DNA from: DASQEH01 sp038237745
GTDB taxonomy: Bacteria; Actinomycetota; Actinomycetes; Propionibacteriales; Nocardioidaceae
Assembly: GCA_038237745.1 (NCBI GenBank)
Contig: JBBRYJ010000010.1
Location: forward strand, 1-64,000
Direction: 5' to 3'
DNA length: 64,000 nt
Shown: piece after piece, positions 33,764 to 43,229 of the stretch
Layout of the letters: each line of letters opens with the position of its first letter
Numbering within the stretch: the stretch's first letter is position 1
Notes under the pieces: model-generated
Seen by the model: only the letters and a program-made list of their open reading frames with translations
What the model was told of the DNA's origin: nothing
The model's database searches: none
Position numbers and translations under genes: made by a program

Positions 33764-34288
33764 TCACGGCACTGGCCTCTGGTAGCGCCCGCGACGGTGC
33801 ACGAGCGGTGCCGCCTCGTTGCCGAGCTCGACGTGCTCGACGACGCAGACCACCAGCTCTGCCCAGCCGGCCTCCACGACGTCGCCCTGATGGCGCCTCA
33901 CCCCGGCCCAGGACGGGGAGGTCGCGAGCCGAGGTCCCCAGTCGGTCTCTACCCAGTCGGCGAGTCGGAACGGCCCACCAGGAGCCGGGAACCGCCCCGC
34001 GAAGGCCTCGGCTAGCTGCTGGTGCTCCCACTCGAGAAGCTGGACGACCGCGACGTCGGTCCGACGCAGTGCGTCAGCGAAGTCAGAGTCCGGGTCCACC
34101 AGCGCCATTACCTGGGCCGGATCTCCGGGCGCCACCATGTACGACGACACGGTCAGACCGGCACGCGGCCCAGCCGCGGGACCGGTCGTCCACAGCGAGA
34201 CGGTCCCTCCAAGGCGACCACGCAGTCGGCGTACCGGGTCGCGGTCGGACTCCGGTTGGAGAAACGGGTGCTCGTTGTGAATGGTCAC
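33764..34288 (-). CDS. Flavin reductase-like domain protein
   Basis: A 174-residue FMN-binding split-barrel protein. It has RRLRGRLGGTVSLWTTG and GLTVSSYMVAPGDPAQVMALVDP, the usual flavin-contact region, and ends near VHRRGRYQ. Such proteins reduce flavin with NAD(P)H for a partner oxygenase or work alone. The neighbouring LLM-type enzyme normally uses F420, so partnership is not certain. GTG start. Confidence 0.8.
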   Translation of the reverse strand: MTIHNEHPFLQPESDRDPVRRLRGRLGGTVSLWTTGPAAGPRAGLTVSSYMVAPGDPAQVMALVDPDSDFADALRRTDVAVVQLLEWEHQQLAEAFAGRFPAPGGPFRLADWVETDWGPRLATSPSWAGVRRHQGDVVEAGWAELVVCVVEHVELGNEAAPLVHRRGRYQRPVP

Positions 34289-34326
34289 CGCCCAAGGCTA
34301 GGCCGGTGACAGCGCGCGTCGGCCGC

Positions 34327-35316
34327 TCAGGTGTGCACCTTCGGCAGCACGTCTCGCCCGAACACCTCCATCCACTCCGTCTGGTTGCGGCCGACGTTGT
34401 GGAGGTAGATCTGGGTCATCCCGAGATCGAGGAAGCGCTGGATCTCGGCGCGATGCTTGTCAGGGTCGGACGAGATCACCATCCGCCCGTCGAAGTCCTC
34501 AGGCCGCACGAGCGCGGCGAGCTGGGCGAAGTCGTGCGGCGAGCGGACATCCTGCTTCGCGAACCTCATCCCGCCGTTCGGCCACTCGGTCAACGCGTTC
34601 GCCAACGCCTCTTCGTCAGTCGAGGCCCATGACAGATGGAGCTGAAGGAGCTTCGGCATCGCGGAGGGCTCCTTGCCTTCAGACCTCGCGCCCTCGTCGA
34701 ATTTCGCCAGTACTCCGGCCACCTTCTCAGAAGGCGCGCCCGGGGTGATGATCCCGTCGCAGCGGGCTCCGGTTCGACGTGCGGTGATCGGCCCGGCCGT
34801 GGCGATCAGAATCGGCGGGGGCTCGTCCGGCATCGTCCACAGCCTCGCCGTGTGCATCTTGAAGAACTCACCCGAGTGTTTGACATCCTTGCCGGTGAAG
34901 AGCTTCTGGATGACGTCGACGGCCTCGAACATCATCCTGATCCGCTCGGGAGCCTCGGGCCAGTACCCCCCGAACACCTGCTCGTTCAGGGCCTCCCCGG
35001 ATCCGAGGCCCAGCCAGCTGCGCCCGGGGTACATCGCCTCGAGGGTGGCGGCCGCCTGCGCGACGATGGCCGGATGATGCCGGAAGCTCGGGCAGGTCAC
35101 GCCGGGGCCGAGGTCGCCGTCGGTCAGCTGGCCGACTGCGCTGAGGACGTTCCAGACGTACGACGCCTGGCCCTGCTGCGGCACCCACGGCTGGAAGTGG
35201 TCGGCCGCCATGGTTCCCACGAAGCCGTGCCGCTCGGCCGTCTCACAGAGCGTGATCATCTCTCGAGGGGCGAACTGCTCGAGCGCAGCGGCATACCCGA
35301 CCTTGGCCTCACCCAC
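34327..35316 (-). CDS. F420-dependent LLM-class oxidoreductase (FGD-like)
   Basis: A 329-residue luciferase-like TIM-barrel enzyme. It closely resembles the F420-dependent glucose-6-phosphate dehydrogenase family: AADHFQPWVPQQGQASYVWN, GPGVTCPSFRHHPAIVAQA, WLGLGSGEALNEQVFGG, and DGIITPGAPSEKV. It needs coenzyme F420, which is typical of actinomycetes and some archaea. The substrate may be glucose-6-phosphate or another alcohol. I chose the GTG at 35316 (GGAG seven bases upstream); one five codons earlier is also possible. Confidence 0.88.
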   Translation of the reverse strand: MGEAKVGYAAALEQFAPREMITLCETAERHGFVGTMAADHFQPWVPQQGQASYVWNVLSAVGQLTDGDLGPGVTCPSFRHHPAIVAQAAATLEAMYPGRSWLGLGSGEALNEQVFGGYWPEAPERIRMMFEAVDVIQKLFTGKDVKHSGEFFKMHTARLWTMPDEPPPILIATAGPITARRTGARCDGIITPGAPSEKVAGVLAKFDEGARSEGKEPSAMPKLLQLHLSWASTDEEALANALTEWPNGGMRFAKQDVRSPHDFAQLAALVRPEDFDGRMVISSDPDKHRAEIQRFLDLGMTQIYLHNVGRNQTEWMEVFGRDVLPKVHT

Positions 35317-35501
35317 CGGCTCGCTCCCCACTCTCGTGTGCGGGTCGGCCCGCAGCTAGTCCACCTTGCCATGCCTCGCACACGGGCGGCGCCCAGGTCG
35401 GTCGCAACGGTTGCGTGGTGTGAGCCGCGGCCGGCTTGGGCTCGTCGACGACCCGCGCTCGGGAGCATCACCCCGGGCACAGGCGTCCAGCGCCGTAGGC
35501 T

Positions 35502-36380
35502 TTGGCGAGTGGGCCGGCCCGGCCCGAGGGATGGCGGCAGGGCCTGAGGCAGGGCCCGGAACAGCCGAAGGAACGCCAAGGCCGTAAGGAGGGGGCTGTC
35601 ACGGACGACGACACGCACGACACAGCCGCCGTACCGCCGGGTGCGTTCCATGACCCGGAGCTCAGCAGCGCCCAGCCGGCCGCCACGGCCGGGTGGTCCC
35701 ACCGGCACCGCGATGTGTCGGGAGGATGGCTGCGCCCGACGGTGTTCGGGGCCGTGGACGGTCTGGTGACGAACGCCGCCCTGATCGCGGGCGTGGGGGG
35801 CGGGGGCGCCTCTCAGCGGTCCATCGTGCTGACCGGCCTCGCAGGGCTGGTTGCTGGAGCCTTCTCCATGGGTACCGGCGAGTACGTGTCGGTGACCAAC
35901 CAGAACGAGCTGGTGCATGCCGAGGTCGCCGTCGAGCGACGGATGCACGCAGAGTTCCCGGCGGCCGAGCAGGCCGAGCTCGAGGAGACCTTCCGGGGCT
36001 ACGGCGCCGACACCGACACGGCAGCGAAGATGGCTGCGGCCGTGTCGAAGGACCCGGCTGTCGCACTGCGCGTCCACACGCGGGAGGAGTTGGGCGTCGA
36101 CCCGCACGAGCTGCCGTCTGCACTGCTGGCAGGAGGCGCCTCGCTGGTGTCGTTCTCCGTCGGGGCTCTGCTTCCGCTCGTGCCGTATCTCCTCGGCATT
36201 CCGAGCCTGGTCGCCGCGATGGTGATCGCCGGCGTGGCACTCGTCGCGGGAGGGATCGTCGTCGGCCGGCTGACGGGCAGGCCGGTGGTGCGGTCCGGAT
36301 CGCGTCAGCTCCTGCTCGGCGCGGTGGCCGTGGCGGTGACGTTCGCCGTGGGCCGCCTCATCGGCAGCCCCGCCTCCTGA
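35502..36380 (+). CDS. VIT1/CCC1-family membrane transporter, copy 1
   Basis: A VIT-family iron/manganese transporter-like protein. Core features are GWLRPTVFGAVDGLVTNAALIAGVGG, AGAFSMGTGEYVSVTNQNE, an acidic cytoplasmic metal-loop region and C-terminal membrane helices (about five in all). The start is unclear: the frame begins at a TTG (35502), giving 292 residues, but the best ribosome site (AAGGAGG, about 35586) precedes an in-frame GTC at 35598 that is not a normal start codon. A base difference or an unusual start would make a protein of about 260 residues. A paralogue lies at 58993. Confidence 0.8.
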   Translation: MASGPARPEGWRQGLRQGPEQPKERQGRKEGAVTDDDTHDTAAVPPGAFHDPELSSAQPAATAGWSHRHRDVSGGWLRPTVFGAVDGLVTNAALIAGVGGGGASQRSIVLTGLAGLVAGAFSMGTGEYVSVTNQNELVHAEVAVERRMHAEFPAAEQAELEETFRGYGADTDTAAKMAAAVSKDPAVALRVHTREELGVDPHELPSALLAGGASLVSFSVGALLPLVPYLLGIPSLVAAMVIAGVALVAGGIVVGRLTGRPVVRSGSRQLLLGAVAVAVTFAVGRLIGSPAS

Positions 36381-36455
36381 CCTGCGACGCAACGCCGCCC
36401 GCGCGACGCCTCTCGTCAAGTCCCCCTCGTCGACCCGGGTACCCTCGGCAGGGTC

Positions 36456-37391
36456 ATGGAAACCATTTCGAGACTCGCGGGACAGCGCAGCCAGATGCGG
36501 TACCCGCGGCTGCGTCATCGGCCGCCGCCCCCCGCCGCCGACGCCGTGCTGGGCACGGTCGACGACCTGCGAGGGTTCGTCGACCGACACCCGCGACTGC
36601 TCGTTGTCACGGGGGCGGGGTGCAGCACCGAGTCCGGCATCCCGGACTACCGCGATGTGACCGGCGCGTGGAGGCGACAGACGCCGATGGAGTACATGCC
36701 GTTCATCTGCGACCCCACGATGAGGTCCCGGTACTGGGCGCGTAGCCTCATCGGCTGGCGCAGCTTCGTCGCCGCAGCGCCCAACGCCGGTCACCACGCG
36801 TTGGCGACACTCGAGCGGTCGGGTCGGGTGCGTCTGCTCGTCACCCAGAACGTCGACGGACTGCACCAGGCCGCCGGGTCCGTACGTGTCGTCGACCTGC
36901 ACGGCCGGCTCGACCGGGTGGCCTGCACCACGTGCCGCCACGGCGTCGGTCGAGCCGAATGGCAGCGCCGCCTGGAAGCGCTCAACTCCACCTGGGTCGA
37001 CATGGACGCTCCCATCGCTCCTGACGGGGACGCCGACCTCGACACTGCGGACTTCTCCACGTTCCAGGTGCCCAACTGCCCTGAGTGCGGCGGGACCGTC
37101 AAACCTGACGTCGTGTTCTTCGGAGAGAGCGTTCCAGTGGAGCGTCACGCTCAGACGACACAGGCGCTCACCGAGTCCGACGCTGTCCTCGTCGTCGGGT
37201 CCAGCCTGATGGTGCACTCCGGCTACCGCCACGCTGCGGCTGCGGTCCGGCTCGGAAAGCCGGTCGCGGCGGTCAACCTGGGGCGAACGCGTGCCGACCA
37301 TCTCTTCACTCTCAAGGTCGAGGCACCTGTCGGTGTCACTTTGGCGTCACTGGTGGGCAGCCGCCCCACCGCTTCTCGTGGCACGCTCTGA
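36456..37391 (+). CDS. Sir2-family NAD-dependent protein deacylase
   Basis: A 311-residue sirtuin. NAD-binding motif GAGCSTESGIPDYRD, ribose loop TQNVDGLHQAAG, catalytic His in VDLHGRLDR, and a Cys4 zinc site (CTTC and CPEC) are all intact. It removes acyl groups from lysines using NAD, probably in the cytosol. It is longer than bacterial CobB because of a ~45-residue N-terminal extension. The gene is on its own. Confidence 0.93.
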   Translation: METISRLAGQRSQMRYPRLRHRPPPPAADAVLGTVDDLRGFVDRHPRLLVVTGAGCSTESGIPDYRDVTGAWRRQTPMEYMPFICDPTMRSRYWARSLIGWRSFVAAAPNAGHHALATLERSGRVRLLVTQNVDGLHQAAGSVRVVDLHGRLDRVACTTCRHGVGRAEWQRRLEALNSTWVDMDAPIAPDGDADLDTADFSTFQVPNCPECGGTVKPDVVFFGESVPVERHAQTTQALTESDAVLVVGSSLMVHSGYRHAAAAVRLGKPVAAVNLGRTRADHLFTLKVEAPVGVTLASLVGSRPTASRGTL

Positions 37392-37448
37392 CCGAGCCAC
37401 CTGGCCCTTCGGCCGCCGTCTTCCCCCGGCTCTCCAAGGTCCCTGCCG

Positions 37449-38532
37449 TCACCGTGCCGTGCGCTCGTCGTGACCGGTAAGCACCAGATCCGCCGTCTCG
37501 AAGGCCGCCTCCATGCACGCACCGACGCCGGGGACGCCGAACTTGCCATGTCGACCGACGGACGAGACGCCCTCGACAGACTCGACGTGAGCAGGCGCTG
37601 CGTCCCGGTGACCTCGGGCTGGAACCGGATGCGTGGCACGCAGGCGCAGGACGTGTGTCCCGATGACCTCTGCCGCTCCGACGAGGCCGGTGCGCACGAG
37701 CTCGTCGGCGGCCAACGCGGCGAGATCCGCGTCAGGCAACGACCAGGTGGCATCCTCGTGGTCGCACCGGTACTCGATGCACATGACAGTGTCGTCGTGC
37801 GGACGCCCTTCGGCCGCCGGCAACCACTCGTCGATGGCCGTCACGCGACCCAGCCGGTACTCCGGTGGATAGACGTACATCCAGTTGGCGTCGACCACGT
37901 CGGCATCGACCAGCCGCAGGTAGACCCGGACCGTACTCCTGGCACGCAGACCTCGCGACGACCGCACCAGCTCCGGCGGGACGTCCGGGAGGACCCTCAT
38001 GAGAAGCGGCAGGGGCATGGACGAGACCACGTGGTCAGCGCGGTGCTCGCCGTTGTCGGCGCGGATGCCGACGACGCGGCCGGCTTCGACACGCAGCTCC
38101 CGAACGGACTCACGAGGTGCAGCCTGCCGCCGTCGGACTCCTTCTCCTCGGCCATCCGGACCCCGTGCCCAAGGCCGGGTAGGGAAACCGGTCGATGCCG
38201 ACGACCGGCACGGGAGCCCCTCCGAAGTGCCTCCGGACGAACTCCGCGTCGATCTCGGCGCACGGGACTCCCCAGAGCTTGCGGGCGTACGCCTCGAAGT
38301 AGCGCTCGTAGAGTGGCCGGCCGTACCGCTGCCAGAGCTCCAGCACCCGGGGGTCGGCCGTGGAGAAGACACGTGACCCAAGGTCGACGGCACGGCCCCC
38401 ACAGCTCGAAGCTCCGCGCGAGGCCTCCCACCTGTGGGGCGGCGTCGAAACATCGACGTCGGCTCCGGCGCACGCGAGCCGGTGCGCGGCCGTCAGCCCG
38501 GTCGGCCTGGCACCGATGACGACCACGCGCAT
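37449..38532 (-). pseudogene. Frameshifted FAD-dependent amine oxidase-like gene
   Basis: The intact protein would start at the ATG at 38532 (AGGAG nearby) with an FAD-binding strand (VVVIGARPTGLTAAHRL), then RYGRPLYERYFEAYARKLWG, a region known from FAD/NAD-dependent amine-oxidase or protoporphyrinogen-oxidase relatives. Around 38110-38185 the coding continuity shifts twice between frames: RFPYPALG in the first, HGVRMAEEKESDGGRLHL in a second, SVRELRVEAGRVVGIRADNG in a third, which continues to the C-terminus with GKFGVPGVGACMEAAFETADL. Either two real frameshifts or base-call errors. The FAD motif has lost its second Gly (GARPTG instead of GxGxxG), which favours a decaying gene. Confidence 0.75.
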
Positions 38533-38557
38533 ATCCACTCCTAAGGGGACGCCACCC

Positions 38558-39544
38558 TCACCACCGCATGTGGACGTGCTCTCTGATCCTGCGGTCGTAG
38601 GTCTCCTCGAGGGACCTCTGCACACCGGCCGGCAGAGTTGGCAGGTCCGCCGCCGCTGCGTTGGACCTGGCCTGCTCGGGCGTGCGCGCGCCTGGGATGA
38701 CGGTCGTGATGCCAGGCCGGTCGACGACCCATTTGAGGGCCAGCTGAGCGGTGGACGCGTCGTCTGGGGTCAGCTCCGCGACCTCGCGAGCGGCGGCCAC
38801 ACCGACCTCGAAGGGCACCCCGCTGAAGGTCTCCCCGACGTCGAAGGCGCTCCCGTCACGGTTGTAGGTGCGGTGGTCGTCGGACGCGAACCGTGTCGAC
38901 TCGTCGTACGTGCCGGAGAGCAGGCCGCTGGCGAGCGGCACCCGGGCGATCACCCCGACACCAGCCTTCGTCGCTGCCGGCAGCACTTGCTCCAGTGGTT
39001 TGCGGCGAAAGATGTTCACGATGATCTGGACCGTCGCGACTCCCGGCCGGGCGATTGCCGCCAACGCCTCCTCGACCCGCTCCACGGAGACGCCGTAGGC
39101 AGCTGTCCGGCCTTCTGCGACGAGGGTGTCGAGCGCGTCGTACACCCTGTCGTCGGTGAAGACCTCCGGGGGCGGGCAGTGCAGCTGCACGAGGTCGAGA
39201 GTGTCGGTCCCGAGGTTCCTCCTGCTGCGGTCCACCCAGCCCCTGAAAGCCTCGAGGGTGTACGCCTGCGGCACATGGGGGTCTGCGCGGCGTCCCATCT
39301 TGGTGGCGATGGTGAGGCCGGCGTCTCCACGTTCGGTCAGGAATCGTCCGATCAGGGACTCGCTGCGCCCGTCCCCGTAGACGTCGGCGGTGTCGAGGAA
39401 GGTCACGCCGGCGTCGACGGCGGCGTGCAGAATGGCGAGCGCCTGAGCGTCGTCGACGTGGCCCCAGTCAGACCCGAGCTGCCAGGAGCCCAGGCCGACG
39501 ACCGAGACGTTACGGCCGGTTCGCCCGAGAGGTCGCGCTTGCAT
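38558..39544 (-). CDS. Aldo/keto reductase
   Basis: A 328-residue TIM-barrel NADP-dependent oxidoreductase. The tetrad is visible: Asp and Tyr in DTADVYGDGRSESLIG, Lys in TKMGRR, His in LVQLHCPP. The N-terminal GRTGRNVSVVGLGSWQLG is typical of AKR families 5/11. Substrate unknown. It shares a divergent promoter region of 83 bases with the methyltransferase. Confidence 0.9.
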   Translation of the reverse strand: MQARPLGRTGRNVSVVGLGSWQLGSDWGHVDDAQALAILHAAVDAGVTFLDTADVYGDGRSESLIGRFLTERGDAGLTIATKMGRRADPHVPQAYTLEAFRGWVDRSRRNLGTDTLDLVQLHCPPPEVFTDDRVYDALDTLVAEGRTAAYGVSVERVEEALAAIARPGVATVQIIVNIFRRKPLEQVLPAATKAGVGVIARVPLASGLLSGTYDESTRFASDDHRTYNRDGSAFDVGETFSGVPFEVGVAAAREVAELTPDDASTAQLALKWVVDRPGITTVIPGARTPEQARSNAAAADLPTLPAGVQRSLEETYDRRIREHVHMRW

Positions 39545-39615
39545 CTGGGACCGATCTGTGGGGGGCAGAAGCTCCGAGGGCGCTTCCAGGACGGCGACAA
39601 CGCTAGCCGACTCTG

Positions 39616-39621
39616 TAGCGT
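39616..39621 (+). promoter_or_regulatory. Candidate -10 element for the methyltransferase
   Basis: TAGCGT lies six bases upstream of the ATG at 39628, and no ribosome site is seen in between. This is the arrangement expected for a leaderless transcript. No clear -35 box. Confidence 0.35.
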
Positions 39622-39627
39622 CACGGC

Positions 39628-40431
39628 ATGGAGCCTCCCGCTGCCGACTTCCGCGCCGTGACCGACGCAGAGGCGCAGCGAGCCAACCGCGCCGACTGGG
39701 ACAGGGAGGCCGACGATTACCAGCGCGAGCACGGCGAGTTCCTGGGCGACGCCTCCTTCACCTGGTCTCCGGAGGGTCTCGACGAAGCAGAGGTCCACCT
39801 GCTCGGCGACGTAGAAGGGCGCCGCGTCCTCGAGGTCGGCTGCGGAGCCGCCCAGTGCTCGCGCTGGCTCGCGGCACGCGGAGCCGTGGTCGTCGGCCTG
39901 GACCTGTCGGTCAGGCAGCTCCAGCACAGCCTGCGCATCGACTCCGAACGCGGCACCGAAGTGCCGGTGGTCTGTGCGTCGGCGACCTCCCTGCCGTTCG
40001 CCGACTCGACGTTCGAACTCGCGTGCTCGGCCTTCGGTGCGCTGCCCTTCCTCGTCGACATCTCGGCCGGCCTCCGTGAGGTTCGGCGGATCCTCCAGCC
40101 CGGCGGCCGGTGCGTGTTCTCCGTCGTACACCCGGTGCGCCGGATGCTGCCCGACGACCCCGGCCGGGAGGGTATGACGGTCATCCGCTCCTACTTCGAC
40201 CGGACGCCCTACGTCGAGCTGGACCGTGACGGCCGGCCGTCGTACGTCGAGCCGCACCACACCCTCGCCGACTGGGTCGGCTCGGTCACCGGTTCGGGAT
40301 TGGTGCTCGAGGACCTTCTCGAGCCTGAGTGGCCACCCGGTCAGGACCGGGTGTGGGGTGGCTGGGGGCCGGTACGGGGGGCCCTCGTACCCGGTACCGC
40401 CGTCTTCAGCGTCAGGCGGCCGGCTCGCTGA
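39628..40431 (+). CDS. SAM-dependent methyltransferase (class I)
   Basis: A 267-residue methyltransferase with the Rossmann-like SAM fold: motif I is VLEVGCGAAQCSRWLAARG, motif II VVGLDLSVRQLQHS, and the acidic strand VVCASATSLPFADSTFEL, ending with LREVRRILQPGGRCVFSVVHPV. The sequence style is of the UbiE/menaquinone- or small-molecule-type enzymes. No signal peptide. Substrate unknown. Confidence 0.9.
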   Translation: MEPPAADFRAVTDAEAQRANRADWDREADDYQREHGEFLGDASFTWSPEGLDEAEVHLLGDVEGRRVLEVGCGAAQCSRWLAARGAVVVGLDLSVRQLQHSLRIDSERGTEVPVVCASATSLPFADSTFELACSAFGALPFLVDISAGLREVRRILQPGGRCVFSVVHPVRRMLPDDPGREGMTVIRSYFDRTPYVELDRDGRPSYVEPHHTLADWVGSVTGSGLVLEDLLEPEWPPGQDRVWGGWGPVRGALVPGTAVFSVRRPAR

Positions 40432-40482
40432 CGTCGCTCGGGCCTTCCCGACCGGACGTCCGCCGACAACGCTCGGTGTCGC

Positions 40483-43182
40483 CTAGTGGCCCGCCTCATG
40501 CCAGGTGCGTCCGACCCCGACCGACACCTCGAGCGGCACCGCCAGCTCGGCCGCGGACGCCATCTCGCGGCGTACGAGCGTCTCGAGTGCCTCGCGCTCC
40601 CCTCGGGCCACCTCGAAGACGAGCTCGTCGTGGACCTGCAGCACCATCCGTGATGCGAGGCCCTCTCGCCGAAGCGCGGCGTCGACGTGCAGCATCGCGA
40701 CCTTTATGATGTCGGCCGCTGAGCCCTGGATGGGGGCGTTGAGCGCCATCCGCTCCGCCATCTCCCGCCGCTGCCGGTTGTCGCTCGTCAGGTCGGGAAG
40801 GTAGCGGCGGCGGCCCAGGATCGTCTCGGTGAAGCCGGTGCGCCGCGCCTCGTCGACGACGCCGTGGAGGTACGCACGGACGCCGCCGAACCGCTCGAAG
40901 TACTCGTCCATCAGCGCACGCGCCTCCGACGGCTCGATCCTGAGCTGCTGACCGAGGCCGTACGCCGAGAGCCCGTACGCGAGGCCGTAGTTCATCGCCT
41001 TGATCTTCGAGCGCTGCGCGCCGGTGACCGACTCCGCGTCGACCTCGAAGACGCGCGACGCCGTGACCGAGTGGAAGTCCTCGCCGGAGTTGAAGGCGGA
41101 GATCAAGCCGGCGTCGGAGGAGACGTCGGCCATGATCCGCATCTCGATCTGGCTGTAGTCGGCGGTCAGCAGGGACTCGCTGCCCTCGCCGACCACGAAC
41201 GCCTCCCGGATGCGTCGGCCCTCCTCGGTGCGGATCGGTATGTTCTGTAGGTTCGGCTCGGTGGACGACAACCGCCCGGTGGCGGCGATCATCTGGTTGA
41301 ACGTCGTATGGATGCGCCCGTCGCCGGCAATCGTCTTGAGCAGCCCTTCGACCGTCTGGCGCAGTCGGGTCGCATCCCGATGGATGAGCAGGTGCTGGAG
41401 AAAGGGATGCTCGGTCTTGTCGAACAGCTGCTGCAGCGCGTCGGCGTCGGTGGTGAAGCCGGTCTTCGTGCGCTTCGTCTTCGGCATGCCGAGCTCGTCG
41501 AACAACACGGTCTGGAGCTGCTTCGGCGAGCCGAGGTTGATGGGCTTCCCGATGACGTCGTAGGCGTCGTCGGCTGCCTGCTTCACGCGTCCGGCGAACT
41601 GGGCCTCGAGCGACGTCAGGTGGTCGAGATCGACGGCGATACCGAACCGCTCCATGCCCGCCAGGACGTCGATGAGCGGCAGCTCGACGTCGGAGAGCAG
41701 CCGGGAGCCGCCCCTCGCCTCGAGGTCGGTCTCGAGCGCACCGGCCAGCTCGACCACGGCATGGGCCTTGAGCATCGACTCCTGCGACTCGGTGGAGTCG
41801 CCGTCGAGGTCGAACGTGAGCTGGTCGGTCGTCTCGCCACCTCCCTTGAGCTCACGGTGCAGGTAGCGCAGAGTCAGGTCGGCGAGGTCGTACGAGCGCT
41901 GGTCGGGATGGGAGAGGTACGCCGACAGGGCCGTGTCGAAGGCCAGCCCGGAGAGGGGCCAGCCCCGCTCCGCAAGGGCGAGCATCGGCCCCTTCGCGTC
42001 GTGCAGCGCCTTGCGACGGGCCGGGTCGGCGAGCCAGCCTGCCAGGGCGACCTCGTCGGCGGGCGACAAGTCGACCGAGCTCACCCGGGCCGCGTCTCCG
42101 GTTGCGACGCCAAGTGCGACTGCTTGCACGCGTCCGGAGCCACTCCCCCACTGCCCCTCGACGTGGACCCCGGTCAGGGTGTCCTTCGTCGCGTGCTCGG
42201 CCAGCCATCCAGTCACCTGCCCGGCTCCGAGCCGGGTGGTCTCGACATCCGCGCTGGGCAGGATCTCTGGCTCGTCCGCGGACAAGGTCGCGAACAGCCG
42301 GTCGCGCAGCACCCGGAACTCCAGGCCGTCGAAGATGCGGTGGACCAGGTCACGGTCCCATGCCTGGAGCTGGAGGTCGGCTACCGCGACAGGAAGGTCG
42401 AGGTCGCGGATCAGCTCGTTGATACGACGGTTGCGGATGACGTCGGCCAGGTGGACCCGCAGCGACTCCCCCGCCTTGCCGCCGATCTCGTCGACTCTCG
42501 CGACGATCTCGTCGAGTGAGCCGAACTGGCTGATCCACTTGGCGGCCGTCTTCGGACCGACCCCCGGCACACCCGGCAGGTTGTCGCTCGTCTCGCCGAC
42601 CATCGCGGCCAGGTCGGGGTAGCTGGCCGCCTGGACCCCGTAGCGTTCGGTCACGGCGTCGGGTGTCATCCGCGCGAGGTCGGAGACGCCCTTGCGCGGG
42701 TAGAGAACGGTGACGCGGTCGCTCACCAGCTGGAACACGTCGCGGTCACCGGAGCAGATCAGGACGTCGAAGCCGGCCGACTCGGCCCGGGTGGCGAGGG
42801 TGGCGATGACGTCGTCGGCCTCGAAGCCGTCCTTGTCGACCATGGTGACCCGCAGGGCGGCGAGCACCTCCTTGACGAGGGACACCTGGCCGCCGAACTC
42901 CGTAGGGCTGGCTGAGCGGTTGGCCTTGTAGTCGGAGTACTCAGCCGCTCGGAAGGTGTTGCGCGAGACGTCGAACGCCACGGCGAGGTGGGTCGGCGCC
43001 TCGTCGCGAAGCACGTTGATGAGCATCGACGTGAAGCCATAGACGGCGTTCGTGTGCTGCCCCGTCGTGGTCGAGAAGTTCTCGACCGGCAGCGCGAAGA
43101 AGGCCCGGTATGCGAGCGAGTGGCCGTCGAGCAGGAGGAGGCTCGGCCGCGACCCGGCGGCGGTATCAGGAGGGGCAGCCAC
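40483..43182 (-). CDS. polA: DNA polymerase I
   Basis: An 899-residue family A polymerase for Okazaki-fragment and repair synthesis. The 5'-3' nuclease domain (about 10-300) has LLDGHSLAYRAFFALP; the central domain has lost the 3'-5' exonuclease acidic residues, as in other actinomycetes; the polymerase domain has motif A DYSQIEMRIMADVS, motif B KAMNYGLAYGLSAYG and motif C QVHDELVFEV. GTG start preceded by TAGAGT and six bases, so the mRNA may be leaderless. Confidence 0.97.
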   Translation of the reverse strand: MAAPPDTAAGSRPSLLLLDGHSLAYRAFFALPVENFSTTTGQHTNAVYGFTSMLINVLRDEAPTHLAVAFDVSRNTFRAAEYSDYKANRSASPTEFGGQVSLVKEVLAALRVTMVDKDGFEADDVIATLATRAESAGFDVLICSGDRDVFQLVSDRVTVLYPRKGVSDLARMTPDAVTERYGVQAASYPDLAAMVGETSDNLPGVPGVGPKTAAKWISQFGSLDEIVARVDEIGGKAGESLRVHLADVIRNRRINELIRDLDLPVAVADLQLQAWDRDLVHRIFDGLEFRVLRDRLFATLSADEPEILPSADVETTRLGAGQVTGWLAEHATKDTLTGVHVEGQWGSGSGRVQAVALGVATGDAARVSSVDLSPADEVALAGWLADPARRKALHDAKGPMLALAERGWPLSGLAFDTALSAYLSHPDQRSYDLADLTLRYLHRELKGGGETTDQLTFDLDGDSTESQESMLKAHAVVELAGALETDLEARGGSRLLSDVELPLIDVLAGMERFGIAVDLDHLTSLEAQFAGRVKQAADDAYDVIGKPINLGSPKQLQTVLFDELGMPKTKRTKTGFTTDADALQQLFDKTEHPFLQHLLIHRDATRLRQTVEGLLKTIAGDGRIHTTFNQMIAATGRLSSTEPNLQNIPIRTEEGRRIREAFVVGEGSESLLTADYSQIEMRIMADVSSDAGLISAFNSGEDFHSVTASRVFEVDAESVTGAQRSKIKAMNYGLAYGLSAYGLGQQLRIEPSEARALMDEYFERFGGVRAYLHGVVDEARRTGFTETILGRRRYLPDLTSDNRQRREMAERMALNAPIQGSAADIIKVAMLHVDAALRREGLASRMVLQVHDELVFEVARGEREALETLVRREMASAAELAVPLEVSVGVGRTWHEAGH

Positions 43183-43187
43183 ACCCG

Positions 43188-43198
43188 AACTCTAGTCT
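43188..43198. promoter_or_regulatory. Overlapping divergent -10 elements (polA / thioesterase)
   Basis: On the minus strand, TAGAGT (43194-43189) ends six bases before the polA GTG. On the plus strand, TAGTCT (43193-43198) lies about 30 bases before the thioesterase start. They overlap in ACTCTAGTCT, so only one can be used at a time. No -35 box is obvious for either. Confidence 0.4.
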
Positions 43199-43229
43199 TG
43201 GGCGACGACACATCCGGATGGGAGATCTG

